Assembly (NCBI GenBank): GCA_002167365.1
Contig: NHCU01000041.1
Span: 9,442 to 32,475, forward strand
DNA length: 23,034 nucleotides
Direction of reading: 5' to 3'
DNA from: Betaproteobacteria bacterium TMED41
GTDB taxonomy: Bacteria; Pseudomonadota; Gammaproteobacteria; Burkholderiales; Burkholderiaceae_A
In this document: piece by piece, positions 1-6,965 of the stretch
How the letters are laid out: every line of letters starts with the position of its first letter
Position numbering within the stretch: the first letter of the stretch is position 1
Program-made: the position numbers and the translations under genes
The notes under the pieces: model-generated
What the model saw: only the letters and a program-made list of their open reading frames with translations
Told to the model about the DNA's origin: nothing
Database searches by the model: none

Positions 1-389
1 TCGCCAATACAACAAACTGAAATAGCATTTGATTTGTCTAGTTTTAGAGCATAAGCAGTTCCAGTGGAAACTCCTATCAACCCCCCGAGAATTGCTGATG
101 CATGAAAATTTATATTTCTATCTGTGACCCCCTGGGAACCGGCAAAACCTTTATTTAGCCCATTTTTCTTTCCCATAATTTCATCCCACAGCTTTTTTTC
201 ATCTCCTCCCTTAGCCAAATAGTGATGATGATTTCTATGGTTTGAAAACAACCAGTCGATATCTTTAATGTTATTGTGTATTTCCTCCGCAACTTCCTCA
301 TGCCCCAAAGACAAGTGGGTAGGACAGTAAACATCTTTCATATGTTCTTGCAATTTTTTTTCAAAATTAACTATTTTATCTTTAATCAT
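1..389 (-). CDS. Thiamine-diphosphate E1-alpha-like dehydrogenase subunit (partial, N-terminal 129 residues)
   Basis: The reading frame begins at an ATG (389-387) preceded by AGGTGAG five bases upstream and runs off the left edge. The visible residues match the N-terminal half of the alpha subunit of 2-oxo-acid, pyruvate or acetoin dehydrogenase E1. A HLSLGHEEVA segment lies near residues 25-34. The family pattern SNHRNHHHYLAKGG lies at 49-62, and NFHASAILGG at 94-103 is followed by a small-residue stretch. The last visible residues, CCIGD, are the start of the GDG-type Mg/thiamine-diphosphate site. Family members decarboxylate a 2-oxo acid together with a beta subunit, usually encoded next door and here outside the window. 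The gene is the last of the co-directional sugar array, 72 bases after the methyltransferase stop. In such clusters E1-like proteins are suspected of making unusual sugar side groups; that role here is inference. Family assignment is good, substrate unknown. Confidence 0.85.
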   Translation of the reverse strand, partial: MIKDKIVNFEKKLQEHMKDVYCPTHLSLGHEEVAEEIHNNIKDIDWLFSNHRNHHHYLAKGGDEKKLWDEIMGKKNGLNKGFAGSQGVTDRNINFHASAILGGLIGVSTGTAYALKLDKSNAISVCCIG

Positions 390-461
390 AATCTCACCTG
401 AATCATTCAACACAATCTTTAATTAAATTCAACGCCAATGTTTTTGCAAATAAAACTCATA

Positions 462-1172
462 CTATTGACGCGTAAAATTCAACAACTTAAATGGCAACAA
501 AACAGCAGTCGTGCATGTTCCTGGAAAAATTTCATCTAAATCCGAAAACAAACAATCTTCAGGTTTAGGTGGATAAATCATGACGTGGGATTTCATCGTT
601 ATATTTTGGAGTGCGAAGCCATTTGCAACACCCTTTTCAATCCCTTCAAAGTCATCTAATAAAATGATAGCGTCTGATACCTTTAAACTAACAAGCAGAG
701 GAAGATCATCCTGGTTCAATCGACCATCGATATGAAATAAATCCGGAACAACTCCTCTATCTTTTAATTGCTTGAACATTTGGGTGCTGTCAGATTTTTT
801 AAAAAATTCTAACTTACTGTTTCCATCATACGGAATATCAATACTGTTACTAACATCACAACTGTAAAACGTCACCGAAGCATTATTTGAGTCGACACCC
901 TTGACCATAGATAACCCAGATGTTCCGATAAAAGTCCCAACCTCTGCAATAACCGATGGATTAAAGTATCGAGTCAAAAGAAATAGCCAAAGTGCAGACT
1001 TTGGAGAAATAGTCCCTGTATTGTAATCGGCTTGAACACGAAGGCTCTGAAGTCCCAAAATTTCATTCGAAAGTTTCTCAAATTCATCAGATTGCAAACC
1101 ATTTCTTGAGCTAAGTACAATTTTCCAAAAAAGGGCAGAAAAATTATTTTGATTAATTTTTAAAAGGTTCAT
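462..1172 (-). CDS. Class I SAM-dependent methyltransferase-like protein
   Basis: This 236-residue protein starts at an ATG with only a weak A-rich ribosome site and ends with TAG. It has the layout of the small class I methyltransferases related to the Methyltransf_24 family. Motif I is AEVGTFIGTS (about 76-85), the expected glycine-containing SAM loop. An acidic residue after a strand (YSCDV, about 103-107) is followed by FHIDGR (146-151) and ILLDD (170-174), which are typical metal- or substrate-side motifs of this group. The first 70 residues are helical and unassigned. The gene begins 21 bases after the epimerase stop and lies among sugar-processing genes. O- or N-methylation of a nucleotide sugar or glycan is therefore a reasonable inference, but the substrate cannot be read from the sequence. 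The fold assignment is fairly secure; activity is not proven. Confidence 0.7.
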   Translation of the reverse strand: MNLLKINQNNFSALFWKIVLSSRNGLQSDEFEKLSNEILGLQSLRVQADYNTGTISPKSALWLFLLTRYFNPSVIAEVGTFIGTSGLSMVKGVDSNNASVTFYSCDVSNSIDIPYDGNSKLEFFKKSDSTQMFKQLKDRGVVPDLFHIDGRLNQDDLPLLVSLKVSDAIILLDDFEGIEKGVANGFALQNITMKSHVMIYPPKPEDCLFSDLDEIFPGTCTTAVLLPFKLLNFTRQ

Positions 1173-1193
1173 ATTATTCTTTTAGTAGAGTTG

Positions 1194-2141
1194 TTAAATA
1201 ATTATTTTTTCACGAATTGAATTCATCCACTTAAGGTTATAGCAACGATCTGAATCTTTCAAAATTCCATCTTTTAAAGAGTTCATGACTTGGCTGATTG
1301 CATCCGATACTTTGTGTTTTGGTGAAAATCCAGTTTTCAATAATCGAGAAGAATCCAATCTATAACTCCTAGGATCATTTGATTCCTTTATTTCAATCTT
1401 TGCACCACTTACTTCAGCGATCTGTTCAGCAATATTCAATATTGAAATATTTTCAAAACCGGCATTATATATTCCTGTTAATTCTGGATTTTCAACAAAG
1501 AATAAATATAGGTCTGTAATATCTTCAATGTGAATATTTGGTCTTACTTGTGAACCACCAAGAACTGTCATTAGTCCATTTTTATAGGCCTGAGCAGTTA
1601 AAAGATTTACTGCAACGTCCAATCTCATTCTTGGGGATAATCCACAAACCGTTGCGGGCCTTACAATTTGAACGTTAAAGTTATCTGAGTAACTTAAAAC
1701 CAACCTCTCAGCAACCATCTTGGTTTTGTTGTAGGCAGAAATAGGTACTAATTCTAAATCTTCGGTTACTTTTGGCTCTGTTTTCACTCCATACACACTT
1801 CCAGACGAAGCATAAATAAACTGTCTAACATTACTCTTGGAACATTTTATAAGCAGTTCTAAAGTTGCAAGCGTACTTACTTCCCATGTTAAAACTGGAT
1901 CTAAATCAGCACAGGGGTCATTAGCAACAGAGGCTAAATGAATAATCACATCAATGTTATCGAGCGAATAGGCACTAGTGTCCCTTAAATCTGCTTGGAT
2001 CGTTTTTAAATTTTTGGAAGGAATTAAAAAATTACCAAACCACATGGTATCGATAACAGTTACCTCATGACCTTTATTTAAGAGCTTTGGAACAAGAACA
2101 TGTCCTTTGTATCCACAACCTCCAGTAACCAGAATCTTCAA
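1194..2141 (-). CDS. NAD(P)-dependent sugar-nucleotide epimerase/dehydratase (extended SDR)
   Basis: This is an extended short-chain dehydrogenase of 315 residues. A Rossmann dinucleotide-binding motif GGCGYKG occupies residues 7-13 and is followed by an acidic residue at the end of the second strand (VTVID). Later come HLASVAND, the catalytic serine region YASSGSVYG, and the YxxxK pair YNKTK (Tyr137, Lys141). The C-terminal part carries RPNIHIEDI and YNAG, typical of UDP/GDP-sugar epimerases, dehydratases and reductases. I chose a TTG start at 2141-2139, giving MKILVTGG, because AAGGAAA lies five bases upstream. The frame is open for 16 more codons to another TTG at 2189, but that start has no ribosome site and would put a non-conserved tail before the Rossmann strand. 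It sits between a SIS isomerase and a methyltransferase in a sugar-synthesis array. The exact sugar and reaction are unknown. Confidence 0.88.
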   Translation of the reverse strand: MKILVTGGCGYKGHVLVPKLLNKGHEVTVIDTMWFGNFLIPSKNLKTIQADLRDTSAYSLDNIDVIIHLASVANDPCADLDPVLTWEVSTLATLELLIKCSKSNVRQFIYASSGSVYGVKTEPKVTEDLELVPISAYNKTKMVAERLVLSYSDNFNVQIVRPATVCGLSPRMRLDVAVNLLTAQAYKNGLMTVLGGSQVRPNIHIEDITDLYLFFVENPELTGIYNAGFENISILNIAEQIAEVSGAKIEIKESNDPRSYRLDSSRLLKTGFSPKHKVSDAISQVMNSLKDGILKDSDRCYNLKWMNSIREKIII

Positions 2142-2146
2142 AATTT

Positions 2147-2153
2147 TTTCCTT
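2147..2153 (-). promoter_or_regulatory. Ribosome binding site deciding the TTG start of the epimerase gene
   Basis: On the minus strand AAGGAAA lies five bases before the TTG at 2141. It supports the shorter 315-residue product beginning exactly at the conserved Rossmann strand. Confidence 0.7.
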
Positions 2154-2189
2154 AAAATTTAAAAAATTATTTACGAACTCACAAAACAA

Positions 2190-2756
2190 TTACTCGGATA
2201 GCATCGAGCATAAATCTTTCATCAAAATGTGACCAACAACTAGTTGTAAATCCTCTGAAATCTGCATATCTTGAACATTAAAATGAACGACATGGTCACA
2301 CATTGAAAGAGCCTTACCTCCCGAGTAACCAAGAAAACCACAAACTACAATATTGTGCTGTCTTGCATAGGAGCAAACATTTAAAATATTCGGGGAGTTG
2401 CCACTTCCGGAGAAAACTAATAAAACATCGCCTGGACTAGCTTGAACTGCTAATTGCTCTAAAAAAATTTGATCATATCCCACATCATTAGCCAAACAGG
2501 TCATCACTGCATTATTTGCGCTTAGCGAAATAGCCTTTGCCCCACCCCCCGTTTTTCTCGCAATCCCATAAACCAAATCATTAACAAAATGATTACTATT
2601 TGCAGCACTACCGCCATTTCCACAAACAAAAATTTGTTTTCCATTTTTAACTGCAGTTTTTACTGTATTTGCAACATCACAAATTGCCGAAACATCAAGT
2701 TCGTTAATAGTTTTTGATAAATCTTTTAAATACTCTTCTGCAATGTCTTTAGTCAT
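2190..2756 (-). CDS. SIS-domain phosphosugar isomerase, GmhA-like
   Basis: This 188-residue single SIS-domain protein has the length of the sedoheptulose-7-phosphate isomerase GmhA and its relative DiaA. The phosphate-binding loop CGNGGSAANSNHF is at residues 45-57, a second SIS signature SGSGNSPNIL follows in the middle, and the C-terminal helix keeps GHIL, where GmhA has its catalytic histidine. At the position of the GmhA catalytic glutamate (inside CGNGGSHCDAMHFAEEL in E. coli, from memory) this protein has aspartate (Asp60). The enzyme may therefore act on a different phosphosugar or have altered chemistry. The start is ATG with GGA about six bases upstream. The gene lies 48 bases before the epimerase start and 27 bases after the preceding stop. 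A role in making a heptose-like or other ketose-derived sugar nucleotide is inferred from the family and neighbours. Confidence 0.82.
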   Translation of the reverse strand: MTKDIAEEYLKDLSKTINELDVSAICDVANTVKTAVKNGKQIFVCGNGGSAANSNHFVNDLVYGIARKTGGGAKAISLSANNAVMTCLANDVGYDQIFLEQLAVQASPGDVLLVFSGSGNSPNILNVCSYARQHNIVVCGFLGYSGGKALSMCDHVVHFNVQDMQISEDLQLVVGHILMKDLCSMLSE

Positions 2757-2783
2757 TTAAATTCCATTTTCAGTTTCATAACC

Positions 2784-3722
2784 CTACACCCTACCAACTA
2801 ACGGCCCAGTTTTTCCAAGTGACTCCATAATAACTTCATAGTTATCCTGTTCCCAAATCAACTCTTGCTCAGAATTTGAAAATTTAAAATCTTCTCCATA
2901 CTCCAAACCCCACACGTTTTTGCTCCATTCTGGCGAACAGGTTTTGACTCCAGGTGTGAGCCATTTAAACAGTTTATAACGCGCCTCTGAGTGCATTAAT
3001 GGAACAATGACACCGTTGTTAATACAATAATTATCTGTAGCCATTTCGTATAAAGCTAATCGTAAGTCATGATCGAAAACGGCGGGTATAAAAACTTCCC
3101 AGTTCATCGTCAACGCTTGATTATCAGTCATTAAATCCTCAAAATCTGGAATGACAAGAACCTTAATCCCCTTTTGATTGAGATGCTCGTAAACTTTAAA
3201 CCACTCCGAAAGATTTGAATTTCTTTCTGGCTGAAATTTAGAGGTTCTAAAAGTCATAGTTACATATTCAGATTTATCATTAAGTTTCAAAAGGGATTTA
3301 ACATGATCTTTGGCTCTAACAGAGGCTCTATAAGGTCTTAGATCACAAGGCTGACCATAAAAGTTTTTTAAGAATGCAGCCGTGTAAGGTATTTTTGCAG
3401 GCGTCCCAGGAGCATAAACTGGGGGAAAAGATGGAAACTGAACGATATCACAAGGAGTTGAACGGATCTCGATAGATTTCACTGAAGGGATTAAATGGGG
3501 TATGGAACCTAATATGTGTTTAACCCTCCATCTGAAATCATGCTCGACACCTTCTACCAACTCCCTCGGACTTGCTTTACGAAATGTTGAAGCTGAAATC
3601 ATTATTTTCATACCATCTAATTTCATTAACTGCCTAACTGCATTAGCTGAGACCAAATACGTCCCAAAATCAAAAGTGGCTGGACAATGTTCGGTGTCGT
3701 AATATACGTTTAAGAGTTTCAA
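2784..3722 (-). CDS. Uncharacterised protein, possibly GT-B-type glycosyltransferase-like
   Basis: I do not recognise this 312-residue protein as a named family. The N-terminus (MKLLNVYYDTEHCPATFDF) looks like a first Rossmann strand. Residues 152-196 contain a strand, a basic RTSKFQPERN loop, an amphipathic helix and KVLVIPDFED, as in the second domain of GT-B glycosyltransferases. Residues 231-258 (NYCINNGVIVPLMHSEARYKLF in part) are where such enzymes bind the donor sugar. The start is a TTG that overlaps the stop of the upstream glycosyltransferase gene (TTGA), with GAGGTA about six bases before it, so translation is probably coupled. That intimate pairing and the sugar-gene context suggest glycan synthesis, but the fold reading is weak and other activities are possible. 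Confidence 0.6.
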   Translation of the reverse strand: MKLLNVYYDTEHCPATFDFGTYLVSANAVRQLMKLDGMKIMISASTFRKASPRELVEGVEHDFRWRVKHILGSIPHLIPSVKSIEIRSTPCDIVQFPSFPPVYAPGTPAKIPYTAAFLKNFYGQPCDLRPYRASVRAKDHVKSLLKLNDKSEYVTMTFRTSKFQPERNSNLSEWFKVYEHLNQKGIKVLVIPDFEDLMTDNQALTMNWEVFIPAVFDHDLRLALYEMATDNYCINNGVIVPLMHSEARYKLFKWLTPGVKTCSPEWSKNVWGLEYGEDFKFSNSEQELIWEQDNYEVIMESLGKTGPLVGRV

Positions 3723-5110
3723 AAAACTACCTCACACTTTCTAAAGAATGCGCTTGCCGATTCTTTAATTAATTTACTGCCATAAATCAATTCAGATTTT
3801 TTTAAACCGATAGATGTCTCATGTGTACTTATAGAATCAGCTATTTTCTTTTCAATAGCAGGTTGGGGATTACATATAATCACGCATTTCTTTTTGTCAA
3901 AACCTTTCAGATCATCGGGGCTTACTATTTTTAACCCGTCCACTTCATTGTTTGGAAATTTATCAAACATGGCATCAACAAAAACCACCTCCTTGTTACA
4001 ACCTTCGGAAACCAATCTAGCCACAGCTCTGCCTAAAGAACCAACACAAAAAATAAAAATTTTTTTGAAATTCTTTAAGTCAGGTAGTAATTTTTCAATG
4101 CAGATTTTTTTTATCTCATCAGCAATCCCATTTACCAGAATCTTAAGCTCTTCAACAGGAACTTTGTTTTCAAATACGTTTTTAAAGAGGCTAATCTCAG
4201 TATCAGCCAATTTGTTTGGTAATAATTTTGTATTTACAATTTTTTGGGTTGCCAAAAGTACTCGCATACAAAAAAGAGATTTATAAAAATCAATAATCTC
4301 GTAACATAATTTTTTTTGTGTTTCATCTAAATTATCAAATCGATTTTTATAATTATTTAAATCAATAAGACAACACAACAAATCAATTGCCCTATCAACA
4401 CCTTGACTCGATTTTAAAGTTCCTGGTCGAGAAATATATTTATAAAAAAAACCTGGAACATTGATAACAGATTTTGCGCTCAACATTGCCATTGCATTAA
4501 ATGCTAAGTCTTCACCGACATAAGCATTGGGAAATTTTATATCATTAGTTTTTAAGAAATCTTTTTTAAATAGGTAAGGCTGTATTTGTGCAGGCAGAAA
4601 AATATTGTCAATGAATGCTGCTTGTAATCTATTACCTTTAAACACTTGTAATTGGGGCAATTTGTTCTGTAAATCATAGTTGGTGAAAACACCAGCTGTA
4701 TCCTCAAAACCTAAGCAAACAATATCGGATTCTTTTTGAAAATCCAATAGTAATTGCAAAACACTCAAATCAATTTCATCATCATCATCAATAAATAAAA
4801 TATAAGACCCTCTCGCAAGATCAATTCCTCGATTGCGAGAATAACCTGGGCCCCTGTTATCATCATTATTTATAACATTAAAATCAAAATAAACCTGGTC
4901 ATTGGAGACTGACTTGGACAAAAAACTCTCAAAATCTATTTCATTGATTTTTCTTTTTGGATCGTCATTAACAACTATAATTTCGGCGCTCACAGGTGAA
5001 GTGAGATGAATACTTTTAAATATATTCTTTAGAAATTTAACTGGTCTATTTGTAGCAACTACTATTGAAAGAAAGACAACGTATTTGTCTGTTGCCGTGT
5101 TTTTTAACAT
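3719..5110 (-). CDS. GT2-family glycosyltransferase with a C-terminal Rossmann-like domain
   Basis: The first 250 or so of 463 residues form a GT-A, family 2 glycosyltransferase. A first strand LSIVVATNRP (14-23) is followed by EIIVVNDDP (43-51), the helix signature GPGYSRNRGI (87-96) and FIDDDDEI (106-113), which contains the DxD motif for the metal and nucleotide-sugar. VGEDLAF (198-204) is a typical acceptor/catalytic segment. After a helical linker, residues 348-425 form a second domain: a beta strand, a glycine-containing turn (FCVGSLGRA), a second strand ending VFVDA, a VDGLKIVSPDDL segment and CVIICNP. This repeats the layout of the N-terminal domain of the adjacent radical SAM protein. 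The ATG start lies two bases from the stop of that gene and the stop overlaps the next start. It probably acts in the cytoplasm on a nucleotide-sugar donor; the acceptor is unknown. Confidence 0.85.
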   Translation of the reverse strand: MLKNTATDKYVVFLSIVVATNRPVKFLKNIFKSIHLTSPVSAEIIVVNDDPKRKINEIDFESFLSKSVSNDQVYFDFNVINNDDNRGPGYSRNRGIDLARGSYILFIDDDDEIDLSVLQLLLDFQKESDIVCLGFEDTAGVFTNYDLQNKLPQLQVFKGNRLQAAFIDNIFLPAQIQPYLFKKDFLKTNDIKFPNAYVGEDLAFNAMAMLSAKSVINVPGFFYKYISRPGTLKSSQGVDRAIDLLCCLIDLNNYKNRFDNLDETQKKLCYEIIDFYKSLFCMRVLLATQKIVNTKLLPNKLADTEISLFKNVFENKVPVEELKILVNGIADEIKKICIEKLLPDLKNFKKIFIFCVGSLGRAVARLVSEGCNKEVVFVDAMFDKFPNNEVDGLKIVSPDDLKGFDKKKCVIICNPQPAIEKKIADSISTHETSIGLKKSELIYGSKLIKESASAFFRKCEVVF

Positions 5111-5112
5111 TT

Positions 5113-6387
5113 TTATGCCGTAAATACTATAGGAATATCTATTGGTTTTTTTGTTTGCAGGGCCGGTATTACTTTAGGTTGCTCAAAATCCCTACCCAAA
5201 CAAAATTTACACGCCGACTGAAATGCTTTGCCAAAATAAAATTTAGATATTGCCAGTCTTAAATCTACAGGACTTTTAGTTTCAGACAAATCAATCCAAT
5301 CAGTTTTATCAACAGGTATTGCCTGTAAATTATGAGCATTTGCCGAAAAAGGGCAATGATAAAGGCGGCCGTGAAGCAATGATAAAACGTCATTTACACA
5401 GCACCTCTCAAACATTAACGCAAGCTCCCGTCCTTTTTTCTCACTTTTAACTACTCTAGCTGAGTCTGTCCAGTTTTGGGGCTTATGGTCAATATAGCGA
5501 ATTTTGTGTTCTTTAAAAGTAGCGATCATTTTAAGTCTGTTGCGAGATAGCTCATCGTAATCAGTAATTTCGACTTCAATCATATTGTTTTTTAAAGATT
5601 CAAGCACCTCAGGCTTAGGGACAAAAGTTGCATTTGTATAAACTGTCACTCTGCTAACCTTTTTTGATTCACAAATCATTCCTAAAAGTTTGGGTAAGTG
5701 TTTGTACAAAAAAGGTTCCCCGCCCAAGATCCTTACATCATAAATTTTATCTACCGCACTCAGAATTTTTTCTACGTTATCTTCAAGTAATTCTTGCTCA
5801 GCATCTTTCGGTTTTTTATAATATTGCATTAGATTTGAACAATCGATGCACTTCATAGTGCATCTCTCGGTTACTTGAATGTCTATTGCATTTAAAATTA
5901 AGGTACTATTTTCGTCTCTTCCCATAGCCTGAATTCGATTAAGTTTAGACGTATGCGTGTGCAATCTTCTTTGTACCTCCTCAAATGACATGACCTCGGA
6001 GTATGCATCCTCATGCACTGAACGTAAAATGCCCGTACAGCTGAAAATATTTTCTGTTTTACCGATCGTTTTTATTGTTCTTGCTATGCTCTCAAAATAG
6101 TTGCTGGATAAAAATATCATTGCATCTGAACCCAATGACTCGATATAACTGGGTGCTTGAACTTTAACTCCCAGAAACTCCTTGCCTTGGCGATCTAAAT
6201 CGTCATCGACAAAAGCAATAGGCTCAATACCAAAAGATCTAAATGCAGGTATGGCTATCCTTGCGTAACTGCTAGGGGCAGTCCCAGCACCATACAAAAC
6301 AACTTTTTTGCCGGTTTTTATAATCGGCAAAAGCTCTTGAAATGAATAATCATTCTGTATGAATTGACAATCTGAAACTTTCATCAT
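5113..6387 (-). CDS. Radical SAM enzyme with Rossmann-like N-terminal domain and SPASM-like cysteines
   Basis: This 424-residue protein has three visible parts. Residues 27-106 are a Rossmann-like domain with VVLYGAGT, then IAFVDDD and FLGVKVQAP; such domains occur in sugar- and nucleotide-modifying proteins. Residues 168 onward are a radical SAM barrel with Cys176, Cys180 and Cys183 in the standard CX3CX2C spacing for the [4Fe-4S] cluster, and GGEP at 222-225 for SAM binding. The C-terminal third has Cys329, Cys330, Cys345, Cys393 and Cys396, likely ligands of an auxiliary iron-sulfur cluster as in SPASM or twitch domains. The start is ATGATG overlapping the stop of the four-cysteine gene (ATGA), and the stop lies two bases before the glycosyltransferase start. 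Being inside a sugar array, it may carry out radical chemistry on a sugar or on a peptide side chain. The substrate is unknown. Confidence 0.88.
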   Translation of the reverse strand: MMKVSDCQFIQNDYSFQELLPIIKTGKKVVLYGAGTAPSSYARIAIPAFRSFGIEPIAFVDDDLDRQGKEFLGVKVQAPSYIESLGSDAMIFLSSNYFESIARTIKTIGKTENIFSCTGILRSVHEDAYSEVMSFEEVQRRLHTHTSKLNRIQAMGRDENSTLILNAIDIQVTERCTMKCIDCSNLMQYYKKPKDAEQELLEDNVEKILSAVDKIYDVRILGGEPFLYKHLPKLLGMICESKKVSRVTVYTNATFVPKPEVLESLKNNMIEVEITDYDELSRNRLKMIATFKEHKIRYIDHKPQNWTDSARVVKSEKKGRELALMFERCCVNDVLSLLHGRLYHCPFSANAHNLQAIPVDKTDWIDLSETKSPVDLRLAISKFYFGKAFQSACKFCLGRDFEQPKVIPALQTKKPIDIPIVFTA

Positions 6388-6647
6388 GCAACTATATTCA
6401 CTTTACGTTTGCGTTTTCTTTTGTTAATAGGGGTCTTGTGTGATTGATCAAAGCTACTTCGCATCTTATCAACAAAACTCAAGCACCTAACTCCGTCTAG
6501 TTTATACACTTCTATATGAGGAATCACCTTACTTTTAAAATTCATTGCCCGACATTCATATGGAAACCTCTCGTCCCAACTGATTCCAAAAAAAACACAT
6601 TTCCAACAATTAGGTCTTTTTTTAAGCCGTTTGACAAAATTTCTCAA
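6384..6647 (-). CDS. Small four-cysteine, probably metal-binding protein
   Basis: This 87-residue protein has cysteines at 14, 17, 32 and 55 (CX2C-X14-C-X22-C) within a compact pattern: CWKC, WDERFPYECRAMNFKS and GVRCLSF. I recall a widespread family of small bacterial proteins with this pattern, sometimes mislabelled uracil-DNA glycosylase. The cysteines suggest zinc or iron-sulfur binding, but no enzymatic role is visible. The tail is strongly basic (KRKRKRK near the C-terminus). The start is uncertain: a TTG at 6647 follows closely on an in-frame stop and has only a distant AGGTGA. No internal ATG precedes the conserved cysteines, so TTG, or an even rarer ATT just before it, is the only choice. 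The stop overlaps the start of the radical SAM gene, which suggests coupled expression. Confidence 0.65.
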   Translation of the reverse strand: MRNFVKRLKKRPNCWKCVFFGISWDERFPYECRAMNFKSKVIPHIEVYKLDGVRCLSFVDKMRSSFDQSHKTPINKRKRKRKVNIVA

Positions 6648-6680
6648 AATTTAAATTGATCACCTAAAGATAATAAAAAA

Positions 6681-6938
6681 TCAAGGTCTTTTAATGAAAT
6701 CTATATATATTCGACGCACAATTTGTATGCCCAAAATTAGAAGAACAACCTTGACTATTATGTCCCTTGGATCAACATCGGAAAAGTTGAAATCAACACC
6801 TGCCCATATAAAAAACAGGACTGGAACAGCAAAAATCAAGTACATTCTAATCATACGGCATGTTTTGCAAACAGGTTTTTTTGTTTGCTTTTGGGTAGCT
6901 CGCTCTATTTCAACACGTGTATGCGGGTCCATGTTCAT
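6681..6938 (-). CDS. Small two-helix membrane protein of unknown function
   Basis: From the chosen ATG at 6938 the product is 85 residues. The N-terminal part is polar and contains CKTC. Two hydrophobic segments follow: a first helix within MYLIFAVPVLFFIWAGV and a second within IIVKVVLLILGIQIVRRIY, joined by an acidic loop. I do not recognise a family. The frame is open to a TTG at 6956, but the ATG at 6938 has GAGAT about five bases upstream; an ATG two codons further in is also possible. The gene begins 27 bases after the stop of the giant flagellin with no hairpin between, so it is probably transcribed with the flagellin. It is separated by 33 A/T-rich bases from the four-cysteine gene. 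A membrane anchor or helper of the filament-modification system is possible but speculative. Confidence 0.6.
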   Translation of the reverse strand: MNMDPHTRVEIERATQKQTKKPVCKTCRMIRMYLIFAVPVLFFIWAGVDFNFSDVDPRDIIVKVVLLILGIQIVRRIYIDFIKRP

Positions 6939-6965
6939 ATTGTATCTCAAATTCAATCAAAACTG

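Noticed and set aside
2142..2189. Sixteen-codon N-terminal extension of the epimerase from TTG at 2189
   Set aside because: It has no ribosome site and no conserved sequence, while AAGGAAA before the TTG at 2141 gives a normal SDR N-terminus.
3894..4286. 130-codon plus-strand frame opposite the GT2 gene
   Set aside because: It overlaps a well-supported glycosyltransferase with intact motifs, and its composition is that of a complement frame.
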